DNA of 7,148 bases from Deltaproteobacteria bacterium UBA2957 (GTDB lineage: Bacteria > Myxococcota_A > UBA796): assembly GCA_002348535.1 (NCBI GenBank), contig DEBL01000005.1:1-7148 (forward strand), written 5' to 3'. Under the pieces are notes generated by a model that was not told where the DNA came from, ran no database searches, and worked only from the letters and a program-made list of their open reading frames with translations. Position numbers and translations under genes: made by a program. Shown in pieces: positions 1 to 5,043 of the stretch. Position 1 is the first letter of the stretch; every line of letters begins with the position of its first letter.

Positions 1-1
1 T

Positions 2-463
2 GAGCACCCGGCCGATCTGACGTGGAATGATGATGCTTCGAGCGCGCTCACGGTGACCATTTCTGGTGTGAGTAACGCTCGCTTTCAGGACATGGAGGTT
101 GCTTGGGGACCCGGCCCTGCTCCAGCGATCGATCTTGAGTGCAATGACCAACTGGTCTTCGATATTCAAGTCGCCATTGTGACGGCAGACGGTCAACTGA
201 ATGAGACCTTGTCCAGCACGGCAACACAGATCGAAGGTGAGACATCGCCGACCATCGTAGTGGACCTGTCGACCGCGACTGGCACCTTCAATGTGGTGGA
301 TTGGACGGATGAGGCCTTTGATTCCACCTCGGCCAGCCTCAGTGCACACTGGAATGAGAATGGCATTCAAGGCACCATCGACGGGATGGGGTTCAGCACG
401 GACGGTGATGTGGCCATGGCCACGCGCATCGACGTGGCGACCTTTACAGCGGGTGGCTTTTAG
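2..463 (+). CDS. C-terminal part of an unrecognised, probably exported protein (5' end outside window)
   Basis: The frame is open from base 2 and ends at TAG 461-463, giving about 153 residues. There is no convincing start: the first possible one is a GTG at 53, but coding-like sequence in the same frame (EHPADLTWNDD...) continues upstream of it, so I treat the gene as cut by the window edge. The visible part is rich in Thr, Ser, Asp, Gly and Val. Alternating hydrophobic stretches such as LVFDIQVAIVTADG and TIVVDLSTATG suggest a beta-sandwich-like extracytoplasmic domain. There is one cysteine (in LECND) and no membrane segment. I recognise no family. The composition resembles the small exported proteins common in Myxococcota, and the lipoprotein gene downstream, but export cannot be confirmed because the N-terminus is missing. 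The gap of about 200 bases and a separate promoter suggest it is not in an operon with the next gene. Confidence 0.7.
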   Translation, partial: EHPADLTWNDDASSALTVTISGVSNARFQDMEVAWGPGPAPAIDLECNDQLVFDIQVAIVTADGQLNETLSSTATQIEGETSPTIVVDLSTATGTFNVVDWTDEAFDSTSASLSAHWNENGIQGTIDGMGFSTDGDVAMATRIDVATFTAGGF

Positions 464-610
464 CGTACCCAGAACCGGCTCAAGCCACGGCGCGAACCTG
501 CACCATTTCCTTGGGCCAACTTACACTGGTTGAGGACCGAGACTAACTCGAGGCGGTAAAAGTCAACCCCCTTGGTACTGAACGCCTCTGTGCATGAATC
601 ATGCGTCTCG

Positions 611-640
611 TTGAGCGCAGCCCCTCGCGACCTGTATGAT
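611..640 (+). promoter_or_regulatory. Candidate sigma70-type promoter for the MopE-repeat lipoprotein gene
   Basis: TTGAGC at 611-616 matches four of six bases of the -35 consensus, and TATGAT at 635-640 matches five of six of the -10 consensus, with an 18-base spacer. Transcription would start near 646-648, just ahead of the Shine-Dalgarno site at 650-657, giving a very short leader of about 16 bases. This position supports ATG 663 as the start, because the alternative in-frame ATG at 636 lies inside the -10 box. It was found by eye in GC-rich DNA, so a chance match is possible. Confidence 0.45.
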
Positions 641-649
641 GGAAGTCTC

Positions 650-657
650 AGGGGAGG
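650..657 (+). promoter_or_regulatory. Strong ribosome binding site deciding the start at 663
   Basis: AGGGGAGG lies five bases before ATG 663 and closely matches the anti-Shine-Dalgarno sequence. The in-frame ATG at 636 has no such site, and starting there would put nine extra residues including a Glu (MMEVSGEAF) in front of the signal peptide. The site therefore fixes the start so that the protein begins MRVVLFSIAG. Confidence 0.8.
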
Positions 658-662
658 CGTTC

Positions 663-3600
663 ATGCGCGTTGTGTTGTTTTCAATTGCGGGGTGTCTGGC
701 GGTGGGCTGCGCGGACAAGGAGTCGGATTCTGCGGAAACCCCAGCCCAAACCAATGACACGGCGTCGCTCGTGGCTGCGGCTCCCGACACCGGCAATGAG
801 CCGGCCCTCGACACGGCCTCCGATTCCGGCCTTGATGACACCGCCACCGGAGACACCGCTGGCGGCGATGGGGAGTCCATCGATGCCGACGAGGATGGCC
901 ACTCCGTATTGGATGGAGACTGCGACGACGGCGACCCCACCGTGCACCCGGATGCTCCAGAAGTCTGCGATGAACTGGATAACGATTGCGACGGCGACGT
1001 TGACGAGGACCCCACGGATGGCATCGAGTCCTACCCAGACATGGATGCGGACGGCTACGGCGACGACCGATTTGCGGTGACCGCCTGCGCGGTGCCGAGC
1101 GGCTACGTCACGGTACCTGGCGACTGCAACGACACCAGCGCCACGACATCGCCCGCATCGGCCGAGCGGTGCGACCTCGTGGACAACGACTGCGACGATG
1201 AGATCGATGAAGGCGTGCTGGGCGCCTGGTACGCAGACACAGATGGCGATGGCTACGGCGCGGCCGACTCCATGGTCGAGAGCTGCGATCCGGGGCCGGG
1301 CTACGTGGCGAATGATGGCGACTGCGATGACGCCGATCCCGCGTCCCACCCGGGTGGGTTGGAGATCTGCGATGGCGTCGACAACGACTGCGACGATTCT
1401 GCTGACGAGGGCGCCATCGATGCACCCACTTGGTACACCGACGGCGACACGGATGGGTTTGGAGACCCGGCCAGCGCAGTGGAGGCCTGCGAGGCCCCAG
1501 ACGGAACCGTCGCCGACTCCAGCGACTGCGCGGACGCCGATGCAGCGGTGCACCCCGGGGCCTTGGAAGTCTGCGATGGCATCGACAACGACTGCGACAG
1601 CGACATCGACGATGCCGACTCGAGTCTCGACGAGACCACCACCCCGGTCTGGTACGCCGATGCCGATGCCGACGGGTTTGGAACCCCCTTTTACACGCGG
1701 ATTCGCTGCGAAGCCCCCACGGGGTATGTGGCCGACGACAGCGACTGCGATGACTTGGATGATGGGATCAACCCCAGCGCCACCGAGGTGTGCGACGAAG
1801 ACGCGATCGACGAAGACTGCAATGGGATGGCGGACGATGCCGACCCGGGTGTGGATGTGTCCACGGGGGCACTGTTCTACGCGGACGGCGATGGGGATGG
1901 GTTTGGCGACCTCGCTGATGAAGGCTCCCTGCATTGCGAAAACCCAAGCTCAGGCGACGACTTGTACAGCGCGGAAGCCACCGATTGCGACGATGGAAAT
2001 CCCGCCATCAGCCCGGCGGCCAGCGAGTCCTGCAATGCCATGGACGACGATTGTGACGGGGTCGTCGATGAGGCGGGCGCGGACGGCGAGACCACATGGT
2101 ACGCCGATGCTGACGAGGATGGCTACGGCCACGATGGTGCATCGGTGTCTGCATGCACGGCGCCCGAAGGCCACGTGGCCGACGGCAGCGACTGCGATGA
2201 CACCAATGGGTTGGTCAACCCCATGGGCGCTGAGGTCTGCGATGGCATCGACAACGACTGCGATGGCGACATCGATGACGGCGACTCCAGTTTGGACGAA
2301 TCCACTGCCTCCACGTGGTACTCGGACGCCGATGGCGATGGCTTCGGGATGTACCCAACCACCGCTTGCGCAGCACCGTCTGGCTACATCGAAGACGGCA
2401 CTGATTGCAATGACGACGATGCCGCCATCAACCCAGCGGGAATCGAGACCTGCAATGGGGTCGATGACGATTGCGATGCGAGCATCGACGAATCCGGAGC
2501 CACGGGAGAGACCACCTGGTACGCCGATGCCGATGAAGACAGCTTTGGGGATGCCGACTCCTCCATCATCTCGTGTTCGGCCCCCAGTGGCTTCGTTGCG
2601 GACAACACAGACTGCGATGATGCGGTGGCCGGCACCAACCCAGCAGCCGACGAGCTCTGCAACGGGGTGGACGACAACTGCGATGGCAGCACCGACGAGG
2701 ACAGCGCCATCGATGCGGTCGCTTGGTACGCCGATGCCGATGAAGATGGCTACGGAGACAACGATTCTTCAATCTTCTCGTGTTCGGCCCCCGATGGTTT
2801 CATTGCGGACAACACCGACTGCAATGATGCGTTCTCGGACATCAGTCCCGGTGCCGATGAATACTGCAATACCGTCGATGACGACTGCGACGGCAGCACG
2901 GACGAAGCGAGCGCTCTCGATGCGAGCCTCTGGTACGCCGATGCCGATGACGACGGCTACGGAGACCCCAGCAGTTCTGTGGTGGCGTGCGAAGCGCCCA
3001 GCGACCACGTCGCCGACGGAACAGATTGCGACGATTCCGACCCATCCGTGTACGAACTCACCGGGTCGAACACCTTCGACTATACGGGTTCAATGCAAAC
3101 GTTCATCGTGCCCAGTTGCGCCTCTGAGGTCACGATCACGGCGTACGGCGCAGAAGGCCGGAAGTCCGGTTCGATCGGCGGTAGCCCTGGAACGGGTGGC
3201 ATGGCCCAAGGGACCTTAACCGTGACTCCGGGGGAGGCTCTGTACGTCTATGTCGGCGGAAACGCGGGCTACAACGGCGGGGGTGCTGGATACGCACAGC
3301 CGTCCAATGGCGGAGGCGCGTCCGATGTTCGACTCGGAACCACCGAACTCAGCGACCGAATCATCGTGGCCGGTGGCGGTGGCGGTGTGTCCGGTGACTC
3401 CCACGGAGGCAACGGCGGTCATGGCGGCGGCGGTTCGTGCGGCGCAAACTACTGCGGGGGCCAAGGCGGCGGCGGATACAGTGGGGCGGGCGGCAATGGC
3501 GGAATCGCCGGCGGCTACGGCGCTTCTGGATACCACGGCGGCGGCGGCGGCGGCGGCGGCATTGAGTCCGGCGGTTCGGGAGCAACCAGCACGGGCTACG

Positions 3601-3833
3601 GCGTGTCCGGCGGTGCTGGCTCCTTGGGTCAAGGGGGCGCTGGGAACGGCGGCAGTTGCTCCAGCGGCGGCGTAGCCGGCGCGGGCGGTGGCTACTACGG
3701 CGGCGGCGGTGCGGCGGGTGGCAACTGCGGTGCCGGCGGCGGTGGTGGTGGCTCATCGTGGACTGGCACGCTCACCGACCCGTCCTTCGCCACGGGCAAC
3801 ACGGGCGATGGCTCCGTGGTCATTTCCTGGTAG
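663..3833 (+). CDS. MopE-type metal-binding-repeat lipoprotein with C-terminal ALK-like glycine-rich domain
   Basis: The protein has 1056 residues. Residues 1-16 form a lipoprotein signal peptide (Arg2, hydrophobic core, LAVGC), with Cys16 the predicted lipidated residue. Ala at +2 favours outer-membrane sorting. Residues 17-73 are an acidic Asp/Thr/Ala linker. Residues about 74-796 hold ten complete modules and a final half module of the Cu-binding_MopE type (Pfam PF11617). Each has a DCDD-type motif, a conserved Pro, a C-x6-C segment of the form CDGxDNDCDG, then WYADxDxDGYG and another Cys. The Asp-x-Asp-x-Asp-Gly stretches resemble calcium-binding loops. Residues about 803-1056 start with FDYTGS, TFIVPS and VTITAYGAEG, then become extremely glycine-rich with GGGASDVR and RIIVAGGGGG, and end GDGSVVISW. 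This order is that of the glycine-rich domain known from ALK/LTK receptors and many bacterial surface proteins. Metal binding is inferred from family; the true ion (Ca or Cu) and the function are unknown. Adhesion or matrix scaffolding is a guess. Confidence 0.9.
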   Translation: MRVVLFSIAGCLAVGCADKESDSAETPAQTNDTASLVAAAPDTGNEPALDTASDSGLDDTATGDTAGGDGESIDADEDGHSVLDGDCDDGDPTVHPDAPEVCDELDNDCDGDVDEDPTDGIESYPDMDADGYGDDRFAVTACAVPSGYVTVPGDCNDTSATTSPASAERCDLVDNDCDDEIDEGVLGAWYADTDGDGYGAADSMVESCDPGPGYVANDGDCDDADPASHPGGLEICDGVDNDCDDSADEGAIDAPTWYTDGDTDGFGDPASAVEACEAPDGTVADSSDCADADAAVHPGALEVCDGIDNDCDSDIDDADSSLDETTTPVWYADADADGFGTPFYTRIRCEAPTGYVADDSDCDDLDDGINPSATEVCDEDAIDEDCNGMADDADPGVDVSTGALFYADGDGDGFGDLADEGSLHCENPSSGDDLYSAEATDCDDGNPAISPAASESCNAMDDDCDGVVDEAGADGETTWYADADEDGYGHDGASVSACTAPEGHVADGSDCDDTNGLVNPMGAEVCDGIDNDCDGDIDDGDSSLDESTASTWYSDADGDGFGMYPTTACAAPSGYIEDGTDCNDDDAAINPAGIETCNGVDDDCDASIDESGATGETTWYADADEDSFGDADSSIISCSAPSGFVADNTDCDDAVAGTNPAADELCNGVDDNCDGSTDEDSAIDAVAWYADADEDGYGDNDSSIFSCSAPDGFIADNTDCNDAFSDISPGADEYCNTVDDDCDGSTDEASALDASLWYADADDDGYGDPSSSVVACEAPSDHVADGTDCDDSDPSVYELTGSNTFDYTGSMQTFIVPSCASEVTITAYGAEGRKSGSIGGSPGTGGMAQGTLTVTPGEALYVYVGGNAGYNGGGAGYAQPSNGGGASDVRLGTTELSDRIIVAGGGGGVSGDSHGGNGGHGGGGSCGANYCGGQGGGGYSGAGGNGGIAGGYGASGYHGGGGGGGGIESGGSGATSTGYGVSGGAGSLGQGGAGNGGSCSSGGVAGAGGGYYGGGGAAGGNCGAGGGGGGSSWTGTLTDPSFATGNTGDGSVVISW
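882..3050 (+). repeat. Tandem array of MopE-type modules (10 full plus one half)
   Basis: These are coding tandem repeats inside the lipoprotein gene. Measured between the codons of the conserved Trp (Phe in one unit), the periods from base 1227 onward are 204, 219, 225, 222, 219, 201, 207 and 207 bases, so each unit is about 67 to 75 residues. Units differ in the loop after the second Cys pair. The units starting near 1569 and 2235 share a 29-base identical block spaced exactly 666 bases, that is three modules. The last three full units are the most regular (period 207 twice). The final unit stops after TDCDDSDPSV, just before the glycine-rich domain. Confidence 0.9.
3069..3833 (+). other. 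Region encoding the ALK/LTK-like glycine-rich domain
   Basis: This region encodes residues 803-1056 of the lipoprotein. It opens with a beta-rich part (FDYTGS, QTFIVPSC, VTITAYGAEG, GTLTVTPGEALYVYVGG) and continues with about 150 residues dominated by Gly in short GG, GGG and GGGG runs. Tyr, Asn, Ser and Ala are interspersed, along with four Cys (GGSCGANYCGG, GGSCSSGG, GGNCGAGG). It closes with SSWTGTLTD and GDGSVVISW. In ALK and LTK such domains fold as bundles of polyglycine-II helices on a beta scaffold. The same fold here is inferred from motif order. It is not generic low-complexity sequence, because the flanking non-glycine motifs are in the expected order. Confidence 0.7.
3537..3560 (+). 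repeat. (GGC)8 trinucleotide microsatellite within the glycine-rich domain
   Basis: Eight perfect GGC codons encode eight consecutive glycines (flanks TyrHis before, IleGluSer after). Replication slippage in whole units would keep the frame and change the length of one polyglycine stretch. Confidence 0.95.
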
Positions 3834-3951
3834 TGGCAGCCCTCTGCGGCCGAGGCGACTCAACCTGTGCCTTCGAGAACTGCAGCCTCTTATCGTGGGT
3901 GCAGCCTCCCGTGACTCGCGTGCAGGTCCGACCTTGGGCTACCTTTGGGGT

Positions 3952-4917
3952 GTGGACATACGAACTCGAACACTGAACGCAGCGGTATGGGTGGCATTAA
4001 ACGCGGTCGGCCTCGGCTGTGGAGCCAGCCCTTCCGATGTCGAATCCGCCGCCAACGGACCCTCCGGAGACACCGCGAGTTCCGCGGGCCAGAGCGACTT
4101 TGGGTTTGGAACCCATGACACCCTCGATGTGGTGACGTGGAACATCGAAGAGTTCCCGAAGAACGGTCAAGCCACCGTTGATGCCGTCATCGACATTCTC
4201 AACGGTCTCGATGCCGACATCGTCGCGTTGCAGGAAATCTCTGATGTGGCGTCGTTTGAACGAATGGTGGACCAAATGCCGGGATGGGCCGGGTACGTGG
4301 ACAGCGAGTGGTACGCCGGGCTCGCCTACCTCTACCGAACGGACACGATTGAAGCGGACAGCAACTACGAAATCTACACCACCGAGGCGTATTGGAGGCC
4401 CTTTCCCCGGTCACCCCAAGTGATGGAGTTTCGATTTGGGGGCCACGATTTCGTGGTGATCAACAATCACTTCAAGTGCTGCGGCGACGGTCTCCTCGGC
4501 CCGGACAACCCTTGGGACGAGGAAACCCGGCGGAGGGACGCCACAGACCTGCTGAAGGCGTACATCGACATCCACTTCGACCATCGCAGCGTCATTGTGC
4601 TGGGCGACCTCAACGACTCGCTCACAGACCCGACCCCGAACAACGTGTTTGCCTCTGTGCTCAATGAACCGGACCGCTACCGGTTCACCGACATGGGAAT
4701 CGCAGAGGGTGCTCGCTCAGGGTGGTCCTTTCCCAGCTACCCGTCGCACCTCGACCACATCCTGATCAGCAGCGGGCTCTTTGATGGGTTCGACCATGAA
4801 GACTCAAGCGTGTTGAGCCTCCCCGTCGATGACGTGTTCTTTGACGGGTGGCAGTCGTACGAACGCACGGTTTCCGACCATCGTCCCGTCGGTCTGAGAA
4901 TGGCGATCACGGAGTAG
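3952..4917 (+). CDS. Exported endonuclease/exonuclease/phosphatase (EEP) family protein, probable lipoprotein
   Basis: Starting at GTG 3952 gives 321 residues. The open frame extends upstream to 3688, but that part overlaps the preceding gene in another frame and is not protein-like. From GTG 3952 the N-terminus is a plausible lipoprotein signal (Arg4 and Arg6, hydrophobic AAVWVALNAVGLGC, Cys23), followed by a Ser/Asp/Ala linker to about residue 55. The lipobox has Gly at -3, so it is imperfect. The EEP fold follows with its Mg-dependent catalytic set visible: TWNIEE (Asn64), ALQEI (Glu95), NNHFKCC (His173), LGDLND (Asp219, Asn221), LDHIL (Asp268, His269) and SDHRP (Asp309, His310). The family cleaves phosphodiester or phosphomonoester bonds in nucleic acids, phosphoinositides or sphingolipids; the substrate here cannot be told. 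Secretion suggests DNA scavenging or attack on foreign lipids or nucleic acids. No clear Shine-Dalgarno site precedes the GTG, so the exact start is uncertain. Confidence 0.88.
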   Translation: MDIRTRTLNAAVWVALNAVGLGCGASPSDVESAANGPSGDTASSAGQSDFGFGTHDTLDVVTWNIEEFPKNGQATVDAVIDILNGLDADIVALQEISDVASFERMVDQMPGWAGYVDSEWYAGLAYLYRTDTIEADSNYEIYTTEAYWRPFPRSPQVMEFRFGGHDFVVINNHFKCCGDGLLGPDNPWDEETRRRDATDLLKAYIDIHFDHRSVIVLGDLNDSLTDPTPNNVFASVLNEPDRYRFTDMGIAEGARSGWSFPSYPSHLDHILISSGLFDGFDHEDSSVLSLPVDDVFFDGWQSYERTVSDHRPVGLRMAITE

Positions 4918-4936
4918 CCGTGCTGGCGGGGGGTTC

Positions 4937-4952
4937 GGAGGCCGTGGCTTCC
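4937..4952 (+). terminator. Weak hairpin after the EEP gene, possible terminator
   Basis: GGAGGC, a four-base loop CGTG, then GCTTCC form a six-pair stem with one G-U pair, 20 bases after the TAG. A T-rich stretch (TTTCGTTT) follows only after about eight bases, so this is not a canonical intrinsic terminator. The rest of 4918-5043 holds no clear promoter that I can see. Confidence 0.2.
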
Positions 4953-5032
4953 TGAGCGAGTTTCGTTTCCATCCACCGCTACAGGTTCTGTGACGGCAAG
5001 TGGTAGGTTTACTGTCGTCGAAACGCATGTTC

Positions 5033-5040
5033 GGGTGGAG
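5033..5040 (+). promoter_or_regulatory. Ribosome binding site for the kinase-STAND gene
   Basis: GGGTGGAG precedes ATG 5044 by only three bases, which is closer than usual. An in-frame GTG at 5035 lies within this site and is a less likely start. An ATG at 5068 would lose only the first eight residues but lacks a purine-rich site. ATG 5044 is preferred. Confidence 0.5.
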
Positions 5041-5043
5041 TGC

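Noticed and set aside
538..550. Small hairpin CGAG-actaa-CTCG between genes 1 and 2
   Set aside because: It has only four base pairs and no T-run, too weak to call a terminator.
681..1934. A 417-codon antisense open frame opposite the repeat array
   Set aside because: The repeated Asp/Gly codons leave few stops on the opposite strand. The translation is Val/Ile/Ala/Gly repeats mirroring the modules, without a start context or known motifs.
882..3050. CRISPR-like regular spacing of repeats
   Set aside because: The periodicity of about 207 bases is codon-framed protein repeat, with no short identical repeats separated by unique spacers.
1198..3219. A 673-codon open frame on the + strand overlapping the lipoprotein gene
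   Set aside because: It is a +1 shadow of the Asp-rich repeats: GAT/GAC/GGC codons read out of frame give Met/Thr/Ala/Pro-rich sequence with no domain. The annotated frame has a start, a ribosome site, a signal peptide and recognisable modules.
3216..3756. Antisense and alternate-frame open frames over the glycine-rich region
   Set aside because: They are by-products of GGC/GGT-rich DNA (Arg-, Ala- or Pro-rich translations) with no independent support.
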